Assembly (NCBI RefSeq): GCF_000359745.1
Contig: NZ_AQHN01000054.1
Span: forward strand, 62,001-126,000
From: Rhizobium freirei PRF 81
GTDB lineage: Bacteria > Pseudomonadota > Alphaproteobacteria > Rhizobiales > Rhizobiaceae
DNA length: 64,000 bases
Direction of reading: 5' to 3'
A program made the translations under genes and the position numbers. Below the pieces are notes generated by a model that was given only the letters and a program-made list of their open reading frames with translations, searched no databases and was not told the DNA's origin. Positions 1 through 8,080 of this stretch are shown here, piece by piece (position 1 is the stretch's first letter; every line of letters begins with the position of its first letter).

Positions 1-48
1 AACCTGGAGCGCGATCTGCGCCCTGCATCAAACATCGTGCGAGAAAGC

Positions 49-351
49 CTAGTTCTCCACAAAAACCGCGGGCATAAGGTTGGCGCGGGCCGAATAATGC
101 GGCTGTCCGACAGCATGAGAGATCACCAGCGCGTAGAAGAGGACCGTACCGAGCAGAATGGCAATGCCGTGCAACGGAAGGCCCTTCTTGGGTGCATCGC
201 CCAATGCCTTAAGCTTCGGCGAATTGGCATGGGAGTGCCTTGGCGCCTCCATCTTCGTGAAGGGCAGCAGCAGCTCCTTTTCCATGCGAGCCTGCTCGTC
301 AAGTCGCTTATTATGCCTCGTCGTGGGCCTAAACGGGATGATATCGCCCAT
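49..351 (-). CDS. Hypothetical small membrane protein (100 aa)
   Basis: I do not recognise the family. The N-terminal 60 residues are charged and polar (Arg, Lys, His, Glu rich). They are followed by one hydrophobic segment at about residues 60-80 and a short polar tail, so it reads as a single-pass membrane protein with a cytoplasmic N-terminal part. The ATG at 351 follows a purine-rich AAAGGGA stretch about 13 bases upstream, a usable but not ideal ribosome site. It lies in line with the next minus-strand gene, 30 bases away. That it is a real gene is an inference from length, reading direction and the membrane segment. Confidence 0.5.
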   Translation of the reverse strand: MGDIIPFRPTTRHNKRLDEQARMEKELLLPFTKMEAPRHSHANSPKLKALGDAPKKGLPLHGIAILLGTVLFYALVISHAVGQPHYSARANLMPAVFVEN

Positions 352-381
352 TTTTCACGCGGTCCCTTTTACCACTCGCAG

Positions 382-660
382 CTATTGGCCATTCTCTTGG
401 TTAGGATCGGCATCGATGTAGTCAACGCGAACCACGACCTTTTCCGGCCGTTGCTCGCCATGCCGGACAATCACGGTCACGATGCAGCGGTTGTCGCGTG
501 GCCTGACGGACAGCAGGCGCCCTTTTGTCTTCGATAAAACCTGATCGGCAGCATTCGAGCAATCCTGGATCTTGCCGGTGACTGGAACAACCTGGCCCTG
601 CCCTGCCAGTGCCGAGCCCGCAACCGAGATTCCGACGAGTGCTGCTAAAATCCTGATCAT
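382..660 (-). CDS. Small exported hypothetical protein
   Basis: The protein is about 92 residues when started at the ATG at 660, so that it begins MIRILAALVG with a classical Sec signal peptide ending in a GSALA-type cleavage region. An in-frame start at 708 would put 16 polar residues ahead of the signal and is less likely. The mature part is soluble, with two cysteines (in QDCSN and NRCIV) that could form a disulfide, and beta-rich VTVIVRHG and VVVRVDYI stretches. A small periplasmic protein is inferred. The fold resembles PepSY-like propeptide domains only loosely and no function is assigned. Confidence 0.6.
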   Translation of the reverse strand: MIRILAALVGISVAGSALAGQGQVVPVTGKIQDCSNAADQVLSKTKGRLLSVRPRDNRCIVTVIVRHGEQRPEKVVVRVDYIDADPNQENGQ

Positions 661-913
661 GGACGCAGCATACTCCAAGAGGCGCGCGCAGGCGACCTCG
701 CTCCGCAAGAATACCAGCCTATTTGCGTCATCTTTTCGTTGGGTGTCACCAACTCACAAAGGATGAAAGGCGGCGCATTGGCGAACGACACCGGTTGCAC
801 GCTGCGGTAGACTTTCTAAGCAGACTCATGGAGGAAAATGCCGCGAAACTGCTCTGTGCTGGAAGAGCGGCGCAGCTGGTGGCGTAATATCGAATGTTTT
901 TGCTGCAAGAGGC

Positions 914-1462
914 ATGATGCTTATTCTGGAAACCTCCCGGCTCATTCTCCGACCCTGGCAGGATCGGGACCGCGCGCCGTTCGCCGCCATCAACGCCGAT
1001 GCCAAGGTGCGGCGATATTATTACCCGAGTTTGCTGACGGCGACGGAAACGGATAAGCTGATCGACGAGGCCAATGAACGATTGATGCAGGACGGGTTTG
1101 GATTCCTTGCCGTCGAGCGCAAAGCCGACGGTGTGCTGATTGGGGGCGCAGGTCTGTCGCGTCCCGGACCGGAAGTTCCAGGCAGTTTCCCACTTGAGAT
1201 CGGCTGGATTCTCGGTCAGGCCCATTGGCGGCAAGGCTATGCCACAGAAGCCAGCCATCGTTGTCTCGATTTCGCGTGGCAGCAATTTGGTGCCGAATGC
1301 GTGATTGGCTACACGTCGAGCGTCAACCTGCCATCCCGGCAGGTAATGGAAAAGATCGGCATGGCGCGTGTGGAAAATGGCGACTTTGACGACGTCACCG
1401 TGCCGCCGGGGCATATCTTGCGACCGCATGCACTCTACCGCGTCGATAGACCGGGGCAATAG
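914..1462 (+). CDS. GNAT-family N-acetyltransferase (RimJ/RimL type)
   Basis: This is a 182-residue single-domain acetyltransferase. It begins with the typical LETSRLILRPWQDRD strand of RimJ/RimL-like GNAT proteins. It carries the acetyl-CoA binding region LEIGWILGQAHWRQGYATEA (Q/RxxGxG/A-type loop) around residues 95-115 and the late VNLPSRQVMEKIGM segment, where Asn and the following helix complete the fold. The family moves an acetyl group from acetyl-CoA to an amine, often a protein N-terminus or an antibiotic; the substrate here cannot be told. An AAGAGG ribosome site precedes the ATG pair at 914/917. It is followed after 68 bases by an esterase pair on the same strand. Confidence 0.85.
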   Translation: MMLILETSRLILRPWQDRDRAPFAAINADAKVRRYYYPSLLTATETDKLIDEANERLMQDGFGFLAVERKADGVLIGGAGLSRPGPEVPGSFPLEIGWILGQAHWRQGYATEASHRCLDFAWQQFGAECVIGYTSSVNLPSRQVMEKIGMARVENGDFDDVTVPPGHILRPHALYRVDRPGQ

Positions 1463-1530
1463 ACCTCGGAAACGCTGAGGAACGGGATCGCGGCCTTGCG
1501 CCATCGGCACATTCACGCGAAAACGCGCAT

Positions 1531-2490
1531 ATGAGTATCCCGACAGTCCATCCATTCGCCTTCGATCCCACCTATGGCATGAAGCTCGAACAGCTCCGCG
1601 CTATCGAACCGCCGGAAGCGCCCGACGGCTTCGACGAGTTCTGGCAGAAGCGCTACAGGGCTGCCATCTCAGTCGATCCACAGCCCAGGCTCCGTCACAG
1701 CGAGCTGCGCCACGATAACTGGCAAGTCTTCGATATCGGCTACACATCGACCGGATCGTTTCCAATCAACGGCTGGCTTCTTATTCCCCGCAAGGGGCAG
1801 GTACGGCGGGGACTGGTCGTCGGGCATGGCTATGGCGGCAGAGACCAACCCGATTTTGATCTGCCGCTGGAAGAGACGGCAGTACTGTTTCCCTGTTCCC
1901 GCGGCCTGTCGCTCAGCGGCTGTCGGCAAATTCCAGCGGATGCTTCGGACCACGTCATTTGCGGCATAGAGAGCCGCGACACCTACGTCATCGGCGGCTG
2001 CGTCGAAGATCTCTGGCTCGCGGTATCAACCCTGGAGACCCTCTATCCGTGGATCGCCGGTCGCATCGGCTATAGCGGCATCAGTTTCGGCGGCGGCATT
2101 GGCGCTCTGGCAATTCCCTTCGACGCCCGCATCGACCGTGGCTATCTCGTGGTCCCGACATTCGGCCATCGGCAGCTTTGGCTGACGTTGCCAACCGTGG
2201 GCAGCGCCCAATCCGTGCAGATCTATCAGGAGAAACACGGCAGCGTGCTCGAAACCCTGCGCTTTTTCGATGCCGCGATCGCAGCAAGCCGCATCAAGGT
2301 GCCGATGCTCATTGCGCCCGCCCTTTTCGATCCCGCCGTGGCGCCGCCCTGCCAGTTCGCCGTCGCAAATGCGACGCAGAAATTTAACGAAATCTTCATC
2401 CTGGACGCCGGCCATTTCGAATACGATGCTATGGATAGGCAGAACGCAATTCTGCGAGACAAGGTGGGGCGTTTTTTCAAGGTGCTATGA
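1531..2490 (+). CDS. Acetyl-xylan-esterase-like alpha/beta hydrolase (AXE1 family)
   Basis: The 319-residue protein has the AXE1/cephalosporin-C deacetylase layout: an N-terminal helical part with GFDEFWQKRY, a strand-rich entry (INGWLLIP), and the nucleophile elbow GYSGISFGGG with Ser185 in GxSxG. The likely acid is the Asp of LFDPAV and the likely base is His297 in DAGHFEY. The family removes acetyl groups from sugars and antibiotics in the cytoplasm. The loop at 120-145, with CSRGLSLSG, is the usual oxyanion or multimer region. Its stop overlaps the start of the next esterase gene by 4 bases, so the two are translationally coupled. The actual substrate is unknown. Confidence 0.8.
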   Translation: MSIPTVHPFAFDPTYGMKLEQLRAIEPPEAPDGFDEFWQKRYRAAISVDPQPRLRHSELRHDNWQVFDIGYTSTGSFPINGWLLIPRKGQVRRGLVVGHGYGGRDQPDFDLPLEETAVLFPCSRGLSLSGCRQIPADASDHVICGIESRDTYVIGGCVEDLWLAVSTLETLYPWIAGRIGYSGISFGGGIGALAIPFDARIDRGYLVVPTFGHRQLWLTLPTVGSAQSVQIYQEKHGSVLETLRFFDAAIAASRIKVPMLIAPALFDPAVAPPCQFAVANATQKFNEIFILDAGHFEYDAMDRQNAILRDKVGRFFKVL

Positions 2491-3215
2491 ACCGCGAATA
2501 TCTGCGCTGGTACAGCCCGAGGCTGGAACGAGACATGGAGCTTCTGGTGTTCGGCCATGCCGGCGCCAAAGTGCTGATGTTTCCGACGAGAGACGGGCGG
2601 TTCTGGCAATATGAGCAGATCGGCATCGTCGCCAGCCTCGCGGAAAAATTGAACGCCGGACATCTTCAGCTCTACTGCATTGAAGGGCTCGCCGGGGAAA
2701 CCTTTTATGGTGCCGGCCGGCATCCGTCAGAGCGCATTCGCCGCCACAGAGCTTTCGAGGAATATATCCTGAATGAGGTCCTGCCGCTGATGGCGCAGAA
2801 GAACGATCATGAATGCACGATCGTCCACGGCTGCAGCCTTGGGGCCTTCCAGGCCGCCAGCCTGGTGTTCCGCCACCCTCACCTCTTTCGCAAGCTCGTC
2901 GCCTTCTCGGGCCGCTACGATCTGACGATGCAGGTCGAATCCTTCACCGATCTGTTCGACGGCTATTACGACGACGACATCTATTTCCATACGCCGACCC
3001 ATTTCCTGCCGGGACTGGCCTGCGAATTGCAATTGGACAAGCTGAGGCAGGTCGATATCGTGCTGACGATCGGCGACGCCGACCCATTCGTCGACAACAA
3101 CAGGTATTTGAGCCGGCTGCTTGCCGACAAGCAGATCAGCCATCATTTGCATGTCTGGGACGGGCGTGCGCACAGGGCCGGCGCATGGCGCAGAATGGCC
3201 CCTCTCTATATTTGA
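2487..3215 (+). CDS. Esterase D-like hydrolase (putative esterase family)
   Basis: The 242-residue alpha/beta hydrolase belongs to the putative-esterase (esterase D/antigen 85-like) group. The nucleophile is Ser117 in HGCSLGAF, the acid is probably in IGDADPFVDNN, and the base is the His of the late WDGRAHRAGAW segment. The start ATG overlaps the stop of the upstream AXE1-type gene (ATGA), which implies a two-gene operon acting on related acylated substrates. There is no signal peptide, so it is cytoplasmic. The C-terminus ends soon after the catalytic His, as usual for this short subgroup. The substrate is not inferable from sequence. Confidence 0.75.
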   Translation: MNREYLRWYSPRLERDMELLVFGHAGAKVLMFPTRDGRFWQYEQIGIVASLAEKLNAGHLQLYCIEGLAGETFYGAGRHPSERIRRHRAFEEYILNEVLPLMAQKNDHECTIVHGCSLGAFQAASLVFRHPHLFRKLVAFSGRYDLTMQVESFTDLFDGYYDDDIYFHTPTHFLPGLACELQLDKLRQVDIVLTIGDADPFVDNNRYLSRLLADKQISHHLHVWDGRAHRAGAWRRMAPLYI

Positions 3216-3254
3216 GCTACCCAAAGCTTGAGCGGCGCCGGGCCGCGAGCGAGA

Positions 3255-3443
3255 TTAGACCAGACCGAGCGGAACGGGCCTGATCGCCTTGCGCGCGCCA
3301 TAGTCGCGCTCGTGGGATTTGCGATGCTGCTGTTCATAGCTCGTTGAGAAGTCGATCAGCATGCGCTCGACCATACCGTCCGGATAGGTTCCGGTATCAT
3401 CGGTCTCCACTTCCGACTGCGCGGTGACGATCTTCAAATTCAT
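3255..3443 (-). CDS. Small hypothetical protein (62 aa)
   Basis: A short acidic-then-basic protein, unrecognised. It is supported as a real gene by a strong ribosome site, GGAGGA, 5 bases before the ATG at 3443. The middle reads as an amphipathic helix (MVERMLIDFSTSYEQQHRKS) and the tail is basic. It converges with the esterase operon. An AT-rich stretch at about 3500-3530 upstream could hold its promoter. Confidence 0.55.
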   Translation of the reverse strand: MNLKIVTAQSEVETDDTGTYPDGMVERMLIDFSTSYEQQHRKSHERDYGARKAIRPVPLGLV

Positions 3444-3708
3444 CTCTAATCCTCCGGCCTGGCTCGGAAACTTTCGAATCCATGTTCCGTTCCATCAATA
3501 TCAGCGGAATTGTTAAAAAATTAACTACGTCCGTTAATCTGCTCGGGTGCCGCGATTGCGGATCGCCTGCGGGGCGACGACGTGACGAGGGCTTGTGAAC
3601 GCGGCTCCGCCGGCACCAAATCTGGAAATGGCGTGGGCCGCCATATCTCGCCAGACGTTAACGTCGAAGCTGCCTCGGCGAGCAGCCTTCTTCCGCCAAT
3701 TTGTCGGC

Positions 3709-5004
3709 TCATTGCCCGGACGACCGGACGCTGTCCGCTGCGCTGTCGTCTTCGGAACTCGCCGGAGGCTCCCAGCCAAAGACGCTGCGGCCACCGTAGG
3801 AGAAGGATCTGTCGAACTCGCCGGCAACGATTTCCTTGAGATCGGGGCCTGTGACGTAGCGCTCCAAAATGCGTGACTGGTCGTCCAGCCGCTTCAGCGC
3901 CGCCAGCTCCTCATCGCGGCCGAGGCGTCCCTTCCGGACGGCCGATTTCATCACGTTGATGGTCTCGTCATAGACCTTCAACGGCACAGGAAAGGGATGA
4001 CGATCCTTGCCTCCATGAGCCAGCGAAAAGCGCGCAGGATCGGAAAAGCGGCAGGGCGCGCCGTGCACGACCTCGGCGACCATCGCCAGTGCCTTCACCG
4101 TACGCGCGCCGACGCCGGGCGTGAGAAGCAACTCTTCGAAATCCAGCGGGCCGCGGTCCGCTGCCGCCGCGAGATTTCCATGCAGGCGGCGCATGTTCAC
4201 ATCCTCCTCGCGCACATCATGGTGCGCGGGCATGATGAGATATGGCAACATCGGTTGTGCACCCTGTTCGCGAACGACTGGAGCCTCGCCACTCAGCGCC
4301 TTGAATTCACGAATGATTTTATCAGGCCCCAACGACGCGAGTAAATCCAGCTGGCCATTGCGGGAACGCTTGGCCCGCCGATCGGCAAGATTGATGATCT
4401 CGCCCTGCTCCCGTCCCTCAATCGCCGCATGAGGCGAATTCAGAAAACCGGTTAAACCCTCGGAAAGCCAGTGATATCGCCTGGCCTGCCGCCGCTCGCC
4501 GTTCATGCCCTGCTGGATAACAACCCATTTGCCGTCATCCGCCACGATGAAGCCGTGCAGGTAGAGATCGAACCCGTCTTGCACTGCGGCGCTGTCCACC
4601 TTGGCGATCAGCCGGCTTGTGCTGGCAAGCGATGCCCCGTCGATGCCGACCCGATCGCCTATATGGAGCAATTCGTCAGGGGTCTTGCGCGACTGTGCGC
4701 CGCGCCCGCCGCAAACATGGATGCCAAGCTCGCCGGAAAGCGGCGTGAGGCCGCGCTTCAATGCTCCGAGCACGCTTGTCGTGATGCCGGAGGAATGCCA
4801 GTCCATGCCCATGACGGCACCGAAGGACTGGAACCAGAAGGGATTGGCCAGCCGACGAAACAGCTCGTCGCGCCCGTAGTGCTGCACGATGGCCTCGGTG
4901 ATCACGGCGCCCAGCCTTGTCATCCGGTCGCCGAGCCACCGCGGCACGCGGCCGCCATGCAACGGAAGGTCAGCTTTGCCAGCTCTTTGCGCCAATATCG
5001 TCAC
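3709..5004 (-). CDS. DUF763 domain-containing protein
   Basis: The 431-residue protein matches the DUF763 family by its opening (KADLPLHGGRVPRWLGDRM), the FWFQSFGAVMGMDWHSSGITTSVLGAL block at about 56-82 and the HICGGRG-like region. Near residues 292-315 it has a helix-hairpin-helix-like LLLTPGVGARTVKALAMVA segment of the kind that grips DNA backbone in nucleases, ligases and RecA-type proteins. The biochemical role of DUF763 is not known to me; the hairpin suggests a nucleic-acid context, which is inference. It stands alone, separated by about 90 bases from the next minus-strand gene upstream (the aminotransferase, stop at 5098). The last 25 residues are low-complexity Ser/Asp. Confidence 0.85.
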   Translation of the reverse strand: MTILAQRAGKADLPLHGGRVPRWLGDRMTRLGAVITEAIVQHYGRDELFRRLANPFWFQSFGAVMGMDWHSSGITTSVLGALKRGLTPLSGELGIHVCGGRGAQSRKTPDELLHIGDRVGIDGASLASTSRLIAKVDSAAVQDGFDLYLHGFIVADDGKWVVIQQGMNGERRQARRYHWLSEGLTGFLNSPHAAIEGREQGEIINLADRRAKRSRNGQLDLLASLGPDKIIREFKALSGEAPVVREQGAQPMLPYLIMPAHHDVREEDVNMRRLHGNLAAAADRGPLDFEELLLTPGVGARTVKALAMVAEVVHGAPCRFSDPARFSLAHGGKDRHPFPVPLKVYDETINVMKSAVRKGRLGRDEELAALKRLDDQSRILERYVTGPDLKEIVAGEFDRSFSYGGRSVFGWEPPASSEDDSAADSVRSSGQ

Positions 5005-5097
5005 TCTTTATCTTCAGTGACCGCATTGTAGTACCGGCGACTGATTTGCGCCATCCGCTCCGTCTTCGTCAACCATACGCTACGGAACAGCCAAGGA

Positions 5098-6234
5098 TCA
5101 GACGCGATTGCGCAGCAGATAGGAACGCATGGCCGCAATGCCTTCATCGATATTGGCGCGGCCGAAACCTATGCGGAAACGGTCGGCCGGTGTCTCGCTC
5201 AGATCCGATCGATAGAGGCTGGCGGGCAGCAATAGCACGCCTGCCTGCTCGACCAGTTCCCGCGCAAAGGTTTCGACACCGTCCGAGCCTTTGTAACGCG
5301 GATAGCAGACGCAACCGCCATCGGGCGTGTACCAATCGAAAAGATGGTCGAACTCGGCAAACAGCGATTTCAGCTTTGTCAGATTGGAGGCGATCAGCCG
5401 GTTGTTGCGATCCAATATCCTGTCGGCATTGAGCAAGGCGATCTTGGCCAGGCTTTCGCTCGGACCGGCATTGCAGATGGAGAGATAGTGCTTCATCCGC
5501 TCCATCTGCGAAAGCAGGCCGTGGTCGCGGCAGGCGATCCAGCCGATGCGCAGCCCCGGCAACCCATAGGCCTTTGACATGACGCCCAGCGATACGCCGC
5601 GCTCATAGACATCAGCGGCGGCCGGCAACATGGCCTGACCTTCGACGGTAAGACCCCGATAGACCTCGTCGCTGAAGAGCCAGATGCCATGCTGTCGGCA
5701 AAGATTGACCAATGCGTCGAATCTCTCCCTTTCCAGGACCTTTCCGGTGGGATTATGGGGAAAATTGATCGATATCAGCTTCGTATTGGGCCGGATGGCT
5801 GCGCTGACGGCATCGATATCAAGCGACCAGCCGTCCTGCGGATCGAGAGCCACGGCAGAGACGTCGCAGATGCTCAGCGGTATCGTTTCGGACGATTGGT
5901 AATTGGGCGTCACGACGATCGCGTGGTCGCCCCCTTCGAGAAGCGCATGCATGGCGATGTAGATGCCCTCTTCCGCGCCCGCGAAGCAGAGAATGTCCGC
6001 CCGCTGTATCTGCTGATAAAGACCGGCGATGATATCGCGCAGCTCCGGAGAGCCGAAGGTCTCGGTATATCCCAACCACAGGTTCTCATGGGCTTGCCGC
6101 TGCTCCGGCGTTGCCATGTCGAGCAATTCCGCCATAGTCATGCTCTGCGCGTCAGATGCGGTCATATGATAGCGTGCGCTGAACTCCCATTTCGAGAAAT
6201 AGGTTTCGAGCTTGAAATCTGGCAGGACCGGCAT
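5098..6234 (-). CDS. PLP-dependent aminotransferase, class I/II
   Basis: This is a 378-residue fold-type I aminotransferase. The landmarks are NFPHNPTGK at 158-165, the pyridine-binding Asp189 in FSDEVY, the Schiff-base lysine K221 in MSKAYGLPGLRIGW, and the carboxylate-binding Arg in FRIGFGR near the end. The acceptor and donor are not identifiable; the subgroup includes capreomycidine-synthase-like and aspartate-type enzymes. It is transcribed away from a YheO/DauR-like regulator with 121 bases between the starts and a palindrome in that gap. The simplest reading is that this regulator controls the enzyme in response to an amino-acid-like signal. Confidence 0.88.
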   Translation of the reverse strand: MPVLPDFKLETYFSKWEFSARYHMTASDAQSMTMAELLDMATPEQRQAHENLWLGYTETFGSPELRDIIAGLYQQIQRADILCFAGAEEGIYIAMHALLEGGDHAIVVTPNYQSSETIPLSICDVSAVALDPQDGWSLDIDAVSAAIRPNTKLISINFPHNPTGKVLERERFDALVNLCRQHGIWLFSDEVYRGLTVEGQAMLPAAADVYERGVSLGVMSKAYGLPGLRIGWIACRDHGLLSQMERMKHYLSICNAGPSESLAKIALLNADRILDRNNRLIASNLTKLKSLFAEFDHLFDWYTPDGGCVCYPRYKGSDGVETFARELVEQAGVLLLPASLYRSDLSETPADRFRIGFGRANIDEGIAAMRSYLLRNRV

Positions 6235-6301
6235 GGGTTGTTTCTCCGAAAATGATCAGCACATCCGCGCCGACGCTTATTGGCTCGAAACTAGTGGTGC
6301 A

Positions 6302-6316
6302 TTGACAATTTGTCAA
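6302..6316. promoter_or_regulatory. Palindromic operator between divergent promoters
   Basis: TTGACAATTTGTCAA is a palindrome with 6-base arms around a 3-base centre. Each arm is also a consensus -35 hexamer (TTGACA), one facing each way. An AT-rich -10 region follows on the plus side (6320-6332) and a weaker TAGTTT lies 17 bases away on the minus side (6288-6293). A protein bound here would cover both -35 boxes. Binding by the adjacent YheO-like regulator is inferred. Confidence 0.5.
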
Positions 6317-6355
6317 ATATATACTTAATGTAAATAGCGCAGACGGAAAGAAGCG

Positions 6356-7030
6356 ATGCCGAGAGAGATTGACCCGATTAGCGAAGCACCACCTTGCCAA
6401 GACGGCATGCCACAATTCATTCCCGTCGCCGAAGCCATCGCGATCCTGCTCAAGCCGCATGCCGAAGTCGTCATTCACGACCTGAGAACCCAGACGATCG
6501 CTTATATCGCCAACAATATCTCAAGGCGTGACGTCGGCGGCTCGTCGCTTGCCGATTTGAAGGATATCGGATTGCTTGGCGCCGATGTCGTCGGACCCTA
6601 TCGCAAGACAAATTTCGATGGGCGGCAGCTCAAGTCGATCACCGCGGTGCTGCGGAATGGGGCTGGCGAACCATACGGGCTGCTGTGCATCAATTTCGAT
6701 ATTGCGCCGATCGAGGCCGCTCGCGACGCGCTGAACCTGCTGGCAGCCTTTCAAGGCGCCGGGGCGCAGCCATCCGCGCTTTTCAACGCCGATTGGCAGG
6801 AAACCGTTAACGCCGCAATCGCTGATTTCCTCGGCGAACGAGGGCTGGCGGCCTCAGCGCTTGCCAAGGAAGATCACGCAGACCTCGTCGGGCGGCTGGA
6901 GCAGGAAGGCTATTTTTCGATCCGCAATCTGGTCCCCTATCTCGCGCGCGTGCTCGGCATTTCGCGAGCAACCGTCTACAAGCATCTGCGAGAAGCCCGG
7001 CAAAAGAAGCTGCAGGCGACCGAAAACTAG
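6356..7030 (+). CDS. YheO/DauR-like PAS-domain transcriptional regulator
   Basis: The 224-residue protein has an N-terminal YheO-type PAS-like domain (about residues 20-130, with VVIHDLRTQTIAYIANNISRR and the GxPYGLLCINFD strand). A C-terminal DNA-binding helix-turn-helix follows (FSIRNLVPYLARVLGISRATVYKHL, about 188-214). Family members such as DauR control D-arginine use; others control sulfur or amine metabolism. A GGAAAGA ribosome site precedes the ATG at 6356. Divergence from an aminotransferase over a shared palindrome suggests control of that gene and of itself. Ligand and direction of regulation are unknown. Confidence 0.85.
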   Translation: MPREIDPISEAPPCQDGMPQFIPVAEAIAILLKPHAEVVIHDLRTQTIAYIANNISRRDVGGSSLADLKDIGLLGADVVGPYRKTNFDGRQLKSITAVLRNGAGEPYGLLCINFDIAPIEAARDALNLLAAFQGAGAQPSALFNADWQETVNAAIADFLGERGLAASALAKEDHADLVGRLEQEGYFSIRNLVPYLARVLGISRATVYKHLREARQKKLQATEN

Positions 7031-7063
7031 ACACGAGACCGGCGACGCAGGAACGCTGCAGCT

Positions 7064-7204
7064 TTAGCGCTTCAACTCGCGTTCGAATTTTTCGATCTGC
7101 TGCAGGACCCAGGGGTCATCGGCCGAATATTGAATCGTCTCGCGCTCCCGCCGCAGTTGACGGCGGCGACGAATCCAGTCGACGAAGGCGAGAAATAATC
7201 GCAT
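7064..7204 (-). CDS. Small basic hypothetical protein (46 aa)
   Basis: A 46-residue frame starting at the ATG at 7204 reads as a coherent small protein: hydrophobic start (MRLFLAFVDW), an Arg cluster (IRRRRQLRRER), then an acidic-basic C-terminal helix ending ERELKR. A longer in-frame extension upstream to 7585 has composition unlike a protein and is not accepted. The ribosome site before 7204 is weak. It converges with the YheO-like regulator. The family is not recognised. Confidence 0.5.
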   Translation of the reverse strand: MRLFLAFVDWIRRRRQLRRERETIQYSADDPWVLQQIEKFERELKR

Positions 7205-7590
7205 GCGAATATCCAAATTCTTTAAGTATCTGCGAGGCCCGACGACCGGATCGGAAAGCCGCCTGGAAGCCGGGCCTCGACGACCGCAAGGCGTTGCGGC
7301 AATTGCCTTTTTGCCTCCACCTAAATGAACGGTAGCTGAACACGGATGCACGCCAGGATGGTTTTGGCGATCATGCTCCTGCACCTCTCGGAAGAATTTT
7401 CCACATATGCGATCATGCAGCGACCCGAAGACATTGAGCCGAGAGATGCAACCGGTGAGCAAGCCCGAAAACGCGCCGAGCTTTTTTATGCGAGCGTACC
7501 GTAATCGCGCAAACTGACCTAGCCGGAATGAACAGTCGCGACTAAACCACGCCGCGTCGCTTCCGATTTCCCCGGAGCGGCACAAGCTTA
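7205..7590. other. Non-coding stretch with possible small RNA or micro-ORF
   Basis: No convincing gene was found. On the plus strand a 48-codon frame (7358-7504) opens at an ATG but has no separate ribosome site. The stretch ends in a plus-strand terminator that has no obvious upstream gene, so a short non-coding transcript ending there is possible. Confidence 0.3.
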
Positions 7591-7620
7591 GCCTCGCCTG
7601 CGCGAGGCTTTTTTCTTTTC
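7591..7620 (+). terminator. Rho-independent terminator
   Basis: A perfect 7-base GC stem, GCCTCGC (7591-7597) with GCGAGGC (7602-7608) around a CTGC loop, is followed by T6-C-T4. It is oriented to stop plus-strand transcription. The nearest annotated plus-strand gene ends 560 bases upstream, so it may serve an unannotated RNA. It would also block plus-strand read-through into the antisense of the next gene. Confidence 0.8.
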
Positions 7621-7633
7621 TGGACGCAGTCTG

Positions 7634-7888
7634 TCATCGACGCGGCTCGCCGCCGGGCGCATAGACCGTATCCTGTTCGAACCGGAAGACGGCTCCGCAG
7701 CGGCACTTCATCATATGCTTGCGCGGATCGGGCGACTGCCGCTCCGTGGAAAAGCCGCGGGGCATGTCGTCGATCTTGAAGTCGCGACCGGATGTGCGGC
7801 GGTCATCGGTTTCCGAAACCTCGGCAAAACCCGTGTGCCCGCATTTCGCGCATTCCAGTTTCCGTGAATATCGATCTCGCGCAGCCAT
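7634..7888 (-). CDS. Small zinc-ribbon-like hypothetical protein
   Basis: The 84-residue protein has a CxxC pair near the N-terminus (LECAKCGHTG) and a second CxC pair (MKCRCGAVF) near residue 62. This four-cysteine arrangement is typical of a small zinc ribbon. The rest is charged and flexible. The family is not otherwise recognised; zinc binding is inferred from the cysteines. It is transcribed away from the FadR-type regulator at 8081. Confidence 0.65.
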   Translation of the reverse strand: MAARDRYSRKLECAKCGHTGFAEVSETDDRRTSGRDFKIDDMPRGFSTERQSPDPRKHMMKCRCGAVFRFEQDTVYAPGGEPRR

Positions 7889-8080
7889 TCTTTTCCAATC
7901 CGGGACTCATATTGCGCTCCTTTTATCAGCGCAGCCGGTGCTCTTGAAGACTAAGGGCAAGCTCACCCTCCTCCTTCCGGCCCCCGAAATTGCCGGCGGC
8001 AAGATATCGACCACAGAAAAATCGTATCTTTTGCAAAAAGAGATTGACCTGATGGCAGATGTCAGACCAATTTAATATCC

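Noticed and set aside
746..1555. 269-codon minus-strand frame
   Set aside because: It is the antisense of the GNAT gene, which has clear family motifs; the frame has no recognisable domain.
7205..7585. N-terminal extension of the 46-residue protein
   Set aside because: The added residues look random (many Cys, Ser, Arg) and no ribosome site supports the upstream start.
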